Shown in pieces: positions 35,619-47,608 of a DNA stretch of 64,000 nt (the first letter of the stretch is position 1; every line of letters begins with the position of its first letter). The stretch spans positions 8,820,291-8,884,290 of the forward strand of contig OZ020515.1 in NCBI GenBank assembly GCA_963971425.1. The letters are read 5' to 3'. A program made the position numbers and the translations under genes. The notes below the pieces were generated by a model. That model did no database searches. It had not been told where the DNA came from and worked only from the letters and a program-made list of their open reading frames with translations. The stretch comes from Bryoerythrophyllum caledonicum (taxonomy: Eukaryota; Streptophyta; Bryopsida; Pottiales; Pottiaceae).

Positions 35619-36747
35619 CTAATTGGGAGTAATTGAAGACCAACAATCCTCAGCACTCTCCAACAATTCTAACATTTCTTTGAATGGTCTCTCATATTGG
35701 TTTAGTTGACGTTTTAAAGTTGCCCACACGTGTTTGATCAGATTGAAGTATGGAGATTGCGCCGGCCACTTCAAAAGAGTGAATTCTTGCAAATTTAGCC
35801 AACGCCACACACTCTTGGATGTATGTTTCGGGTCATTATCATGTTAAAAAACCAAATTGGCAGGATCTAAATTATATGCGTGTAGTGTAAGAACCAATTC
35901 TCGCTCTAAATTTTTTCTATACATGTACTGATTCATTCTTCCCTCAATCCTACACATCATTCTAGGGCCACTCGGAGTCATGCAACCCCACATCACCACT
36001 TCACCTCCAAACTTGACGGTTGGTTGCACCATTCCAACACCTCTACTCTGCCAATCACAAAACCAACACCAACTACGACCATGAAAGCAAAATCTATTGA
36101 TCTTTGTTTCATCAAAGAATACTACACAATCCCAATCATCATCAATCCAATGGCAATGACGTCTAGCAAATTCTAATTGTCCCTTAATCTGAAGAAGTGT
36201 GAGCTTTGGTTTCTTTTGCTTCACCTTACATTTCAAACCTACTTTTTGTGACACTCTCCTCACATTACTATCACTCGTACCAACATGAAGCTCTTCTTTC
36301 AAGTAATTTCCAACTACAGTATGTGTGTAGTTTCTAAGCCACCTATAGTGATTTCTCTCACACAAGCCCTACAATCAAATGCAGTGTACACATGTGGCCC
36401 GCCACCGAAATTGCAGTTTCACTTCACTCAACTCACTCAAATGTTGCTCACCAAATTGTCCAAACCAACTTTGAAATATAAACTTGTAAGTCTCTAGCAA
36501 CATTTCTAGTACTTTCACCCCTCCTCAACTTCTCTAAAGTAGCTTCTTCTATCTGCTTTCTATCAGCAACAGCGAGAGACCTCAATGAAACCATTTTGCT
36601 CAATTTGCATACATGATGTGCACTAAATAGGGGCTCAATTATCATAATGTGAAGGCCAAGAACATGCCCATCATAAAATTCAATCCCAGAAAACCACTTG
36701 TGCATGTCAAATTTGTAGCATTCATTGCGTAATCCAAGTGTAAGCAT
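35619..36747 (-). pseudogene. Tc1/mariner-type transposase, inactivated
   Basis: The minus strand encodes a helix-turn-helix-like N-terminal part (36,600-36,500, DRKQIEEATLEKLRRGEST), then stops and shifts, then an integrase core from 36,365. First Asp: VVFFDETKIN. Second Asp: HDNDPKHTSKS, directly preceded by an in-frame TAA (35,844-35,846) where related proteins have Gln. The third acidic residue is replaced: SPYFNLIKHVW has Lys where Tc1 proteins have Glu, at the position that gives DD34E spacing. With stops, a frame break and the lost Glu it cannot be active. Confidence 0.85.
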
Positions 36748-36956
36748 AACTGAGTTTTAGAGCTAATCTACTTTGATCTATATCTTTCTCAAATTATTTT
36801 GCATTGCAAGATTTTTAATTTGGTAGCCACATCATTTACTTGCATGTATACTTGAGCCGTGAACTGATTTGGCATTAAATGAAGTAAATTTTAAAATATG
36901 AATGGTCAAAGGTAGACTAAGCTATTTCGTACTCTATTTTGGAAGTCTCTGTACAG

Positions 36957-38280
36957 TACCCTCACACAAGTATACGTACTTTTTGCTTTTGTACGTTTCC
37001 ACACTACACTGCTGCCAACTTTGGCACCGTCCTGAGGGCTAAAAATTTGTCAACTTACCATGAAAGTCTTGGCACAAGATCACTTCTATGTTGAAAACAT
37101 GTGTGCCAAATTTCAAGGCCAAAAGATTTATACAAAAAAAGATATCCAAGATTTACCAACATGGGGTAGCTGTAAGAAAAGTTTCACAGCTGCCAACTTT
37201 GACACCCTTCCAAGGATTGAAAGAATTTTTTTTGCCCATGTAATTTTTAGCATGAAACGACCTCTATGTTGATTATATGTGTGAAAATTTTCAAGACCAA
37301 AAGATCCACACAATTAAAACTACATCAAAAGCTAGCAACATGTGTAGTTGTGAGAAACATTTCACTCCTAGCCGACTTTGACACACTCCCAAGGATTGGA
37401 TTCTTTGGTATTTTCCCATGAAACTTTTGACATGAGAATATCTCTATGTTGATCACATGCGTGCCAAATTTGAAGCCCAAAATATCCACATATCAAAAGA
37501 TTTTTGAAATCTACCAACATGTATAGTTGTGAGAAACATTTCACTCCTGCCAACTTTTGACACCCTCCTAAGGATTCAATTTTTTATTTTTTCCCATGAT
37601 ATTCTAGACATAAGATCACATCTATGTTGGCTATACATGTGCTTAATTTCAAGTCCAAAAGACCCACAGAAGAAAAGAAACAAATCTAAATCTACCAACA
37701 TGTGTAGTTGTGAGAAACAATCAGCGAAACCATATCACTATTGTCAACTTTGGCACCTTCCCTAGGTCGGAAAAATTGTTAATTGGCCATGAAATTTTTG
37801 GCACAAGATCACCTTCATGTTGATAACATGTGTGCCAAAATTCAAGGCCAGGAGATTAATACCAAAAACTATCTCCAAAATGTACCAAAATATGTAGCTA
37901 CAAGAAACAATTTTGAATATCCTTTTTTCTATTCATCATGTGGCCTTGGAATTTGGCACACTTATCATAAACATAGACGTGGTCTCATGCTAAAAATTCC
38001 ATGGGCAAAAAAATTCTTTCAATCCTTGGGAGGGTGTCAAAGTTGGTTAGCTGTGAATGGCTCACAACTACACATCTTGGTGGATATTGAATATCTTTTT
38101 TTGTATTCATCTTCTGGCCTTAAAATCTGGCACACATGTTGTCAACATCATGGTGATCTTGTGCCAAAAATTTCATGGTAAATTGACAATTTTTCAGCCC
38201 TCGAGAGGGTGCCAAAGTTGGCAGGAGTGTAGTGTGGAAACGTACAAAATCAAAAAAGTACGTATACTTGTGTGAGGGTA
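36957..38280. mobile_element. Foldback DNA transposon, 1.32 kb, hAT-like
   Basis: Ends are TACCCTCACACAAGTATACG and its reverse complement; the inverted repeats extend for more than 350 bp. The flanks CTGTACAG (36,949-36,956) and GTGTACAG (38,281-38,288) form an 8-bp target duplication with one mismatch, as hAT elements make. The uninterrupted target is seen at 16,060-16,075. The body consists of units of about 178 bp (starts near 37,020, 37,198, 37,377, 37,554, 37,749), with inverted units near 38,030 and 38,205. No transposase. Confidence 0.8.
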
Positions 38281-38287
38281 GTGTACA

Positions 38288-38594
38288 GCTAAAGGAATGA
38301 GAACGGGGAACTCAAGGGAACGGAGAGTGGGAACAACCACAAAAGCGGGGTATATCCCACATCGTTTGCAAAAGCATATTCTGAGAGGTATAAATACAGA
38401 AACGGGAAAGGTATGTTCCGTCTTTTCGGAGACATGTAATTTGGGTGCGGACCCGAAAAAGGGGCCAAAACCTTTTTGCCCATTGTTTTGGTTTGTGGGT
38501 TTTGTAGGTTTTGTGGGGTTTGTGGATTGTTTTGGTTTGTGGGTTGTCAGGGATTTTGTGGGTTTTGTAGGTTTTTTGGGGTTTGTGGGTTGTC
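38288..38594 (+). repeat. TATA-bearing repeat and GT-rich minisatellite, older locus
   Basis: Counterpart of 6,464-6,864; TATAAATA at 38,389-38,396. Confidence 0.75.
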
Positions 38595-38888
38595 AGGGTT
38601 TGCGCGCTTGGCAGAGATGGTTTTGTTGGGTCGCGTGAGGCCATTCGAGGACGTGCCATGAGTGCGAGCGAGAGCATGTCTCTTTTGCGGTTGTGGGTAT
38701 TCGCTTCTGGCGGTTGTGGTGAGAGTTTGAGCCTGCTTGGGGGTTTGAGCCTGCTGGGTCATCGGAGGTGCCTTGAGGCGGGGAAGGGGCGGCATGGGGA
38801 GTTTGCTGAAGTTGCCGCTGTTCCAGAGGATGGAGGGCGCGTCGGTGAAGGAGCGGGGCCGTGCGGTGCGGTCGTGGATCCGGATCGC
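38595..38888 (+). pseudogene. MRS2 5'UTR/exon 1 fragment (older locus)
   Basis: Matches the MRS2 leader and exon 1 like 6,865-7,243, but lacks the region around the ATG and ends earlier, at GGATCCGGATCG, where it joins NME7 intron 6 DNA. It shows independent deletions from the tandem-unit versions. Confidence 0.8.
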
Positions 38889-39180
38889 GATGAATCCCAG
38901 CTGAATATTTGAGTTACTGAAATGCGTGAACGTGCATTATTCGAGTTGAGTCGATGGCATTGCACGACCATCTGACATAGAAGCTTATTCTATGGTCTTT
39001 GTCCTTGTAAGTCCGTTTACAGAACTGGGGTGCAATTCCGAAATTCCAGCAGTGAAGACATAAGACGAAGAGAGAAATGTTACATAATCAAAATCAGAAA
39101 CATCACAGGATTGAGATGAACACATATTCCAACACTCCCATTCGTGATGGGTTTACAGGATTCAAAGAGCAACGGTACAG
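38889..39180 (+). pseudogene. NME7 intron 6 fragment joined to intron-like mosaic DNA
   Basis: 38,889-39,025 is NME7 intron 6 (AATCCCAGCTGAA to TTTACAGAAC). 39,028-39,175 matches 11,480-11,635. No NME7 exon is present. Confidence 0.65.
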
Positions 39181-39839
39181 ATATGAATCAAAATCATGCG
39201 GAGCCAAACTAAATGCCTCTCAGTACAGAGAAGATCTCGCATTAAGAAAATCGCTTTGTGTTAGACCTCCGCCTCATATCTGTGTCTACGTGCCAAAATA
39301 ATCAGATTCGAAACTAAAAGATGTCGCTACACAAGAATGATGTCAAAAGAAAGTTTTATCAGAGAATCAGAACGCAAGTGGAATTCATATGGCATCGTGA
39401 GATTTTCAAGAGATAGTCTCTATAGAAGGGAAGACCGGTAATGGAAGTCTCACACGATTTCGGAAGCTACTTTTCAAGAATTCTCGTAGTTCTCCCTCAC
39501 ACTTTCCCTTCTATATACACCATCTCTACAATCTACTTAGCGTGTTCAATATAATAATCAATGTAGTCCGCGGCCATCAGGAATTAACCGAAAACTAAAT
39601 ACTAGCAAATGAACAAGGACACAGCATAATTATCTTTGAGTTTAAAGCTGATTGTAAAGTCACCCAAAGTTTCAATGCTTCTTTTGATTTAGTGAGCCAA
39701 CGTAAGAAGAGATAACCATTTTTTTTTATCAAATTTGCAAAGAACTCGCACAAACCTATTCTCAATTCCTCCTTTCGAAGGTGAACCCAAATCGTACTAT
39801 CTACAATGTAGATGTTGCAGTTTTCTTCATTATTAATTT
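39181..39839. other. Intergenic DNA
   Basis: Nothing recognised; probably downstream DNA of the epimerase gene on the minus strand. Confidence 0.4.
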
Positions 39840-40012
39840 TTATTTTTTGGCACAAATTAAACCGAGATTCAATTGCAAGAAAGTAACTAGAACAAGGAAA
39901 GTGCACGCTAGGATCAGCCAAGCACAAAACCAAGACTCACAAAACTAACTAAAGCCCTCTAGCCCAAGTCACTTGTGTGCCTTGACCTGTGTACAGATTA
40001 GCCTCAAAACGA
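39840..40012 (-). mobile_element. Candidate SINE with A-rich tail
   Basis: About 165 bp on the minus strand ending TTTGTGCCAAAAAATAAAAA. A second, diverged copy lies at 54,722-54,890 in the same orientation. Two copies with a shared A-rich end suggest retroposition; no tRNA-type promoter was identified. Confidence 0.4.
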
Positions 40013-40596
40013 CTCTAATTGGTGTCGACCTAGGAGAGCAATTGGAGGGGAAAAAAAACGAGGAAGAGCAAGAAGTGTTTCCAAAAGAGGCGAACATGAG
40101 ATAGTTAAATTGATACAAATAGAACCTACACACATTGCTACTATCAATATTGATTGTCACAAGCAATCCTCATTTGTCCTTGATAACTATCATGTACAGT
40201 ACATCAATTCTTACACCTTGCATGTCGAATACACAGAAAACATCACTGGTTGCAACCCAAATATGGCTTCTCAGACCTTTGAGAGTTAAAATCCAATGAA
40301 GCATTTACACAACCATCCAAAAGACAATTCGCTCCAAATGCGATTGCACTCTGGAAAACTGACATGAGTCTTCAGCCTACCCAATCATATCGATGGAAAA
40401 GAAGACACTAAATTCAGGACTCCGAGAATCATCTTTGTTGATTTGTATGTATATGTACAACAACTTTCCTACTTTCCTCTATGTATAAGCACAATGCCAA
40501 ACTGTTTTCTGTATGGGATTGGCATTGCTTTCTGAGGAGAAAGAGTGTTTACAGGTATGTAAGTGAGTGTACAATATTGTCACAAGAGGAGAGCAG
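40013..40596. other. Downstream region of the epimerase gene
   Basis: No coding region recognised. The 3'UTR of the minus-strand gene should lie in the right part, but no convincing polyadenylation signal was picked. Confidence 0.35.
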
Positions 40597-41870
40597 TCAG
40601 ACGCGAGGCTGCGGGCGGATGGACTGCTGCAGCTGAATGAGCACGCCCATGTTATCCTTGGGCTGCAAAAACATCCCAGACTTCTGCCCCGCTCCTCCTT
40701 CCATGCTGATAGTGCCAATGGGCAGGCTGCCCACGCCGGCGTCGTTCAAGTGCCCTTGCGCACTGTTGATGTTGTCCACCTGAAGTAAAATAAAAACAAA
40801 ACAAAACAAAATCAAGCTTTGGCTACAGTCACGGTATGCGTCACTAAGGGAAGTCCTGGTGCACAAGGTACTTGGAAGGAAAGGGAAGTCCTGGTGCATA
40901 AGGAACTTGGAAGGAAAGAGAAGTCCTGGCGCATAAGGAACTTGGAAGGAAAGAGAAGTCCTGGCGCACAAGGAACTTGGAAGGAAAGGAAAGCATAAAC
41001 TCGTAAGGCTTGCCCTTTTATACACAAAGAGCCTTACATGCACAAAACTAAATATCATGCACAAAAGACTGACAAAAACATTCCTTGTTGAATCCTTTCC
41101 TTGGTGACTACGGCCATTTGTCCTTTCATTAAACTTTTACTTTAGAGCTAATATTTTGTAAGTGTTTCATGCTAGAAAAACAGCAACCGCCGCAAAAACA
41201 CGTGAGCATTCTAGTTTATTATTGTGAGAGCATTGTTTTTTGAGCTTGGAAGCATGTCGAGGCGTTACCGTGATGGAGACATGGTGGACGCCGCCGTTGG
41301 GGTTCCTCTTCAGGAACTCCGCGACTGGGCTTTCGTGTCCCGCGGGATGCAAGAGCTCCAGGCACACATTGGGCATCTGGACAAATACCACGTAGGTTTG
41401 CTTGAGAGAAGCATGATCCTGCCAACGCCACCGACATGATGAGATCAAAATCATTAACACAACATCCAGAACCAAAACCTGGCACTCGTCTCAAGCAACA
41501 CTGAGACCAGAATCCAGTTCTGAAGCTCCTCTCTTCGCTAGATATCACTAGAACCGACAACTAAGGCGGCTGCAGCAGCAATGAGAGCAGGATGGATGAT
41601 GCTTACCACGGGGTCGCTAACTTGCGCCCCGAAGGCGCTGCGGTAATGCTCGGCGGCGGCGGCCAGGTCCGGAACCGCCATGGCAATGTGCTGCAGGCCC
41701 TTGACCGCGAAGGGGATGTCTTGCGGCGGGCTCCGGACGGACCACCCGCCGCACCGGCCCCCGCTGCCCGCTCCGACGTGCGCGTCCACCGCCTGCGTGG
41801 CGCGCGCCGCCTGAGCGAAGATCTGGCGCGCTACCGGCACAATCGCGCGTCGCAAAACGACTCCCGCCAT
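40597..41870 (-). CDS. Methylmalonyl-CoA epimerase-like protein, probably mitochondrial (three exons)
   Basis: Exons 41870-41607, 41418-41269 and 40779-40597, all GT-AG and phase 0, encode 198 residues. The family interconverts (2R)- and (2S)-methylmalonyl-CoA on the propionate-to-succinate route. Residues 1-45 are rich in Arg and Ala without acidic residues before Asp29, as in a mitochondrial leader. The vicinal-oxygen-chelate fold follows: LQHIAMAVPDL (His61), LELLHPAGHESPVAEFL (Glu109), GGVHHVSIT (His133/134) and VDNINSA. The last metal ligand, Glu in other epimerases (GVLVEL-type), is Gln187 in GVLIQL. The start ATG at 41,870 gives the most leader-like N terminus; an in-frame ATG at 41,918 is possible. 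A general glyoxalase-family role cannot be excluded. Confidence 0.85.
40851..40990. repeat. 35-bp x 4 minisatellite in epimerase intron 2
   Basis: Four units starting at 40,851, 40,886, 40,921 and 40,956 (AAGTCCTGGYGCAYAAGG type). It lies between the second and third exons and is probably intronic. Confidence 0.9.
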
Positions 41871-42247
41871 GAAAAACTTCGAGTTGTCCAAAAAGACCCT
41901 ACAAACACACAGACCCATGTCAGCAACCTCTCCTCGAAAGTCAAGTGACCCCTCTAAACACTACAAGCAAGAACATGAACCTCCCATCAGGTACCAGGAT
42001 CAACATCGCAGCTAGCACTGCCCCCGAAACACACAAACATCGACGAAAACCTGGACCACCTAACGAAAGCCCTCCACTGAGGCTTTCTCTGGTCGCTACC
42101 TGGGCAAATGAGGACGGATTGCGGCGTGTGAGCACTCGATTGAAAGCTAGAGACGCGGCGGTCGCGACGATGAGGAGGGAGCGAGGTGGGAGGTGGAAGG
42201 TGGGAGGTGGGGGAAGTGGGAAGTGGGAGGGAGGCTGGCGTGGGGTG

Positions 42248-42256
42248 GGTTTATAG
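42248..42256 (-). promoter_or_regulatory. TATA-like element of the epimerase gene
   Basis: CTATAAACC on the minus strand, about 380 bp before the ATG, at the edge of a GC-rich leader region (41,950-42,240). Position and strand fit a core promoter; there is no transcript evidence. Confidence 0.4.
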
Positions 42257-42299
42257 TCGGGGATTCCTTGCGACGCGAGGAAAAGAAAGCGCACTCGGA

Positions 42300-43903
42300 A
42301 AAGGACGAGGCTTTATCCGGGCGATGGTAAATATCAACTGGATTTATCCGCTTACTGTACTTGGGGCAACTTTAGTGTGGTTTATATTTTAAACCTATTT
42401 CTGCTCGTCAGTGGGATTCTGGCCTCCTTTATATAGAGACTAGTGCATTTTACTTTCATAAGACAAAAGTATATCACATCCAAAAGTATAACAACATCCT
42501 TTGCTTGTGTCAAAAAAAACAAAAAAAAACAAAAGTATAACAACCACAATAAGTACAAATGATTCTTTCACCTGGATTTGCCAAAATACCCCGATCGAGC
42601 GTTGTAGCAAGCCTTAGGCTTGGAAGGGTGGGGGAGGGTAGGGACAGAACCAGCCCCGATTTTTATGTAGGAGGGGGGCTATTTGATCAATGGGGGGGCT
42701 TCCTTGCGTAGATTGAGGCCGCATGGCCCATATTTGGCCAATTTTTTATTTTAAAAAAGCCTCTAGAGCCTCGAAAGTCAAAAGACAAGAAAAATGGACC
42801 ACCCTAGAGGCTTGGTGCAATGCTCGACCAGGGTAAATAGGGAGATCCCTTTCACCTCCTCCAAACATTCAGGAATTAAGTTACCAAACCCACCATCACG
42901 CTTTTCAACAAGGTCCTCATGGGGATGGGGCCCCCTTAAGATTCATGCTACATTTCACTTGGACCGGTAGCCGCATCCAAGCCAATGAGAGGGGCCGAAG
43001 CATGGGCCCCACCCCCAGATCCCCCAAGTTTGCACGCCACCCCCCATACCTGCCCACCTCTCCCATTGGCCCCCTAGAATTTAAAATAATTTTTCCCCAT
43101 TAGCCCCTCAGAAGATGGATTACTACCATTGGCCTTCTTTCAAAAGTATAAAAACTGTATCTTCATTCTGGAATTTTAGGAAATGTTGTTCTATCATTGA
43201 CCTTCTTTTGAGAGGCTCATGGAATGCCAGCCGTTGGATTGGGGGGCGGGGGTGAATCTTCCGGAAACTTGGGGAGAAGTCTGTTTGGGAAGGATCTCTG
43301 TATTTTTTAAATGTTTTTTTTTAGCACACACGAGTTGCTATATTGACAAATTGCCCCCATTCATGTCAAGTGAGAGAAGATTTTAGAGCCATGGATTGAA
43401 CCAACAATTTCATGTCTTTCAGTATCTCACACTATCACCTAGGTAGTTTAGGCCCACGGCAAATTGACCCCCTTGTTGGTACTTACCCAAGGTGGGCCCG
43501 TCTTGACTATATGAGGTCATTTTTCTGGCCCTCTTATTTTAGGGGTCCAGAGGATTTTTTTGGATTTTTTTTTTGACAAATTTGAGGCCTACAGCTGTTG
43601 TTTACTCCCTCGGGACACTCCTTTTTCTATAAATAGGACCTCATCCAAAAAAAAAATAGGAGCCAGGTTTGGCCCCACCACCTCGTGGCCCCCTCAGGTA
43701 TGTACCAACGAGGGGGTCAATTCACCCTCGGCGGTAGTGTAGGGTCATCTCGGAATGTGATTCCAATTTTGGTGGCAAGAGTTTCATTGGAGAGATGGGC
43801 CCTCGCCTTTATGGCACCCTCTTGTTTTTTTTACAGGTCCCCCATCCCAAAAAAGAACTGGGGCGAGGTTTTACCCCACCAACCCCTCCCCTTTAGAAGC
43901 ATG
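42300..43903. other. Intergenic DNA with C-rich repeats
   Basis: No intact gene recognised. Short frames near 43,560-43,950 come from internally similar C-rich sequence (two parts resemble each other around 43,600-43,720 and 43,790-43,900) and look like an old repeat. Confidence 0.4.
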
Positions 43904-43905
43904 TA

Positions 43906-44364
43906 CAGTCTACCCTCTTTAAATGATACTCCTCGGGAGTGGTCAAAAGCATAACACTTATCGAGGTATAACACATATCGAGTTCTGACCTAATTTTTAA
44001 GCCATTTTCCATTCATTTTTCATCAATTTTTCATCCACCAATATATTTTACATTCATTTTTTTCATCCATTAAGACATTTTCATCCTAGAGAATCACCAT
44101 AAACCCTAATTTGCATCTTACTTGGCCAATTTTACTACCCTGCATTACATTTTACTAGCCTTGCTCCTATTTATTGCCCCATACTTTCTCCGATTATTCT
44201 AACTTTAACATTTATAGAGGTGAAATTAACAAAGGAGGGAGCGGATAATGTCATAACACTTAACATATAACACTTAGTAGTGTTAATTTTTCGGGAGCGA
44301 GATTTTTCATAACATTTATCGAGGAATAATACTTATGGAGGTAACATTTAAAGAGGGTGGACTG
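43906..44364. mobile_element. pogo/Tigger-like MITE, 459 bp
   Basis: Ends CAGTCTACCCTCTTTAAATG and CATTTAAAGAGGGTGGACTG are inverted, with TA on both outer sides (43,904-43,905 and 44,365-44,366). The CAGT..CCTCT..TAAAT terminus and TA target fit plant pogo-like (Lemi1-type) MITEs. No transposase inside. Confidence 0.75.
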
Positions 44365-46476
44365 TACCACCAAAATAATAGAGTTCCATTTAAGAAGTTG
44401 AGGAGTGAGGGACTCTCCCACGTTTGGATCTTTCCCAGATTGTCTAAATTTCTTTTTTTAGAATTCGTTACTGTTATGAAAAAAATAATTGAATTGATGG
44501 GGATACTCGACTCTATGATATTGATCCAAGTTGTGGAAATCAAGATATTTCTGAGCATGTTACTTTTGTAACATGGAAGTTTTCTTGAAAGTCTGAAAAT
44601 CATGGAGAGTCACCCTGTGAAAGGAATAATTATTTCTACATTTAGTTCCTCTTATGGGTGACTTGCTTTGTCTTTGAGAATGCCCAAATTTTTGGAGAAT
44701 TTAAGAGTTTTGTCTAGGGATACTCATGTAATGTCAAGGTGATACCCATTGTGTCTGAACCACTGTGATTTGGAAAAATAAATACTTCGATATGTAAGTG
44801 TTGAAAGTGACCACTACATATAGTAGTATCCCATGTTTTTATGTATTCATCTCGTTCTGTATACCACTCTCTCTAATAATTTTCTCTTTTAAAGAATGAA
44901 AATATAATTTAAAATTAATATTTTGTACATAATTCAACCTAATTCTCCCACTTTCAACTAGCTATGTGGTGATTTTATTTGGCTAGCATTTTATTTGGCT
45001 ACATTATTTTGTTCAACTAGCGTTACCCATTCTAATTGATGTTGACCCCTAAATTTCTTTGACAATTTCACACCAAAAACATTTCAAAGCTGTTGATTCT
45101 AAATGAGTAAGGAAAAAAACCAAAATTGTTATTTCCAATTTTAACCGTAGGATCTCAATGAAGACTTATTAAGTGACATACTCACAAAAATTCATAAATA
45201 TTGACCACACAGATTGAAAACTAAAGTGTTGGAAGTAGGGAAAATGATTCATTTTATTCCTTACGTTGAGTGGATGAGTAGATTTTACTTCACTTGGTGT
45301 TAAGTTTTTGCACTACACAAAGGGCTAAATTCATTACCATCATGTCAAGCATGGTATTAGTTCCTTGGAAACCAATTTTTAGAGGTAGAAAAGGGGTGTA
45401 GCATATTCAAGAAAATTGTGCAAGGAAGGGATTCAAAAATTGCTAATTCCAAATGTAAAGTTCATAATTCCCTAGCAAAAGTTTTTACAGGTTGCCCCAC
45501 GTGCCCGCACTCAAGAAAGTTTTGTTCTAAGATGGCATAAGGTTGGATAACCTATCACCACCACCAACCCCAGAATCAACAGTCTTTGTGGGCCAAACCA
45601 CGAACCGCCCACCCCATTTCCGAAATTTTAGGAAAGTCACTTATGATTGGATGTTAGTTTATAATTGGTTCAAAGCTCTCAGTTTTTAGTCTCTTGCACA
45701 AGTGGTCATTAGCACAACTTACTGTGGAAGTAGATAGTTCTGTATGTCGAGAATGGGTCACGGCTTACTATCCACTTTGAAAATTTGTAGCAGTTTCAAT
45801 ATGAAGAAATAAATGCTCACGACAATTGCAATATTCATCAAATCCTATTTTGAATTCCCAAAAAAATTCTTACCATGTATACAAATGCTATAAATAGGTC
45901 AGCAAGCTTAAGTTGGTGGTTGTAGGTCATCCAACGTTATGTTTTGATCCAAAGGTCCAATGAGAGTAAAAATTACATTCCCATGTACCTCTTGCATCAT
46001 TGTACAAAAATTTAAGAAGTGTAAACGTAAATTGCAACATGGAAACGTGCCTGAGATTTGCAAAAGCCCACCTCGGGACTCTTATCATTTACGGGTTGAA
46101 ATTTTTACCTCATCCATAGGTAGCCTACCGAGCTATTTGCTTTGCATAAGTATCTAGCTTGATTGCAACTTGGAGCCTCCCATATTTTTGGACTCTTCAT
46201 AATGGCTTGTGGCCCACTTCAGACCAGCGACTGGATGAATTTTGAAATCTACTACAGTGGTAGATAGTTATAGATTCATCTAGGCCTGCGGTACATCCTA
46301 GTCTAAGGTGGGCCTAAGCCAGCATTCAACGGATGCTTGGGAAATGGTTCGTTGTTTAGGTGTACAAATGCCTCATGGCTCCCACTGCACTTCGATAAAT
46401 AGGAAATGTTGCCACTTTGTGAGCCTAAGGTGGGAGTTTTTTTAAATAAGTTGTAGGATTTCTAGATTTTCTAATA
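44365..46476. other. Intergenic DNA
   Basis: No gene recognised. Near 44,690-44,830 lies a member of a dispersed repeat with GGTGATACCCATTGTGT (others at 48,090-48,270, 51,115-51,260 and 62,800-62,960). Confidence 0.45.
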
Positions 46477-47608
46477 TTAACCCCTAAGAGCCCAAGTGTA
46501 CCTGGGACATACGTTTTGGATTTTGGGCATGTATCTTTGAGTGGAAAAAATACTCCGATTCTTATGAAAATTTTACACTGCATTGTCCTTTAAGAAATCT
46601 ATGTGGGGAATTTTTCAAATATGATTATGGACTTTTGGTTTGAAAGTTATTAGCCTTCAAAGGTCAAAATGGGGAGTCTGGACTATAGGGGCAGCCATGT
46701 CAACCAATGCAATTTGAGGAGAAGAAAGGGGCAGAATTTCGGGACAGAAAAGGCGAGGAAAGGAATCCAGACTTCTATGCACGAAGTCTAAGTAGAAAAA
46801 GCATTGAAAAATATTATAGAGTTGTTAAAATATTTTTTTTTAAAAACAACAAACAATTAGCCGTCAGTTGGCCTGCCAGCATCCCGCGCCAAAAGCGGGC
46901 CCGCAAAAAAATAAAAAAAATAAAAAAATAAAAATTCAAAAAATTAAAAAAAAATTCCACCGTTCAGCTGCGAGGGCGGTCAACAATGGGACAAATTGGC
47001 CACCCAATTTCTAGCACTCCCCTTTCCCATAATGCTTTATTTATTCTATATATTCATGAAAATTATGGATTTTACTATTTTTACTCGTTTCTTTTTCTAA
47101 AATTAGTGAAAAAATAAATTGAAAGTTTCCACCATTGGGATTCTCAAATGCAACAACTTGTATGAAACAGACAATTTCATATCACTTACGTAGTAATTGT
47201 CAACATTTTGTACCCCCTTTCACTAAAGTGTATATTTCTACATCTATTACCCCTCGAATTGACCTCAAATTTTGCACACAAATAGCTAACAACATATAAG
47301 TCATATTGGTAAAAGATTTGATCACATTTCAATGTAAAAACTAGAAGATATACCTAGTCAAAGTAGGCTGACCTTGCCGGGCAAGGGGGGAAAAATACTT
47401 TTCTTTGCACTTCAAACGCTATAATCTTCACATCCGAGCGGTGGATTGCAACCAAATTTGTATTGTAAGTTCATATATGTGTCTATTTTAAGATTGTGCG
47501 GTTAAAAGTCTAAAATTAGACTTTAATGTCAGATTTTGTTGCCACTTATTGATAATGGCAGTTTTGGAGTGTTTCATGAGGGAAAATGCCTGGGCTTTTA
47601 GGGGTTAA
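46477..47608. mobile_element. TTAA-flanked non-autonomous element 4
   Basis: TTAACCCCTAAGAGCCCA at the left and TGGGCTTTTAGGGGTTAA at the right. The inner parts match the element at 7,611-8,541. An A-rich run at 46,905-46,955 may mark a small internal insertion. Confidence 0.75.

Noticed and set aside
36949-38288. CRISPR-like regular repeats
   Set aside because: The spacing of about 178 bp and the lack of short identical repeats with unique spacers show transposon modules, in a eukaryotic genome.
40597-41064. 155-codon frame covering the last epimerase exon
   Set aside because: Its upstream half is the intronic 35-bp minisatellite; the splice acceptor at 40,780 gives the conserved protein.
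41941-42294. 117-codon frame upstream of the epimerase ATG
   Set aside because: Pro-rich leader/promoter region with a TATA-like site; no similarity recognised.
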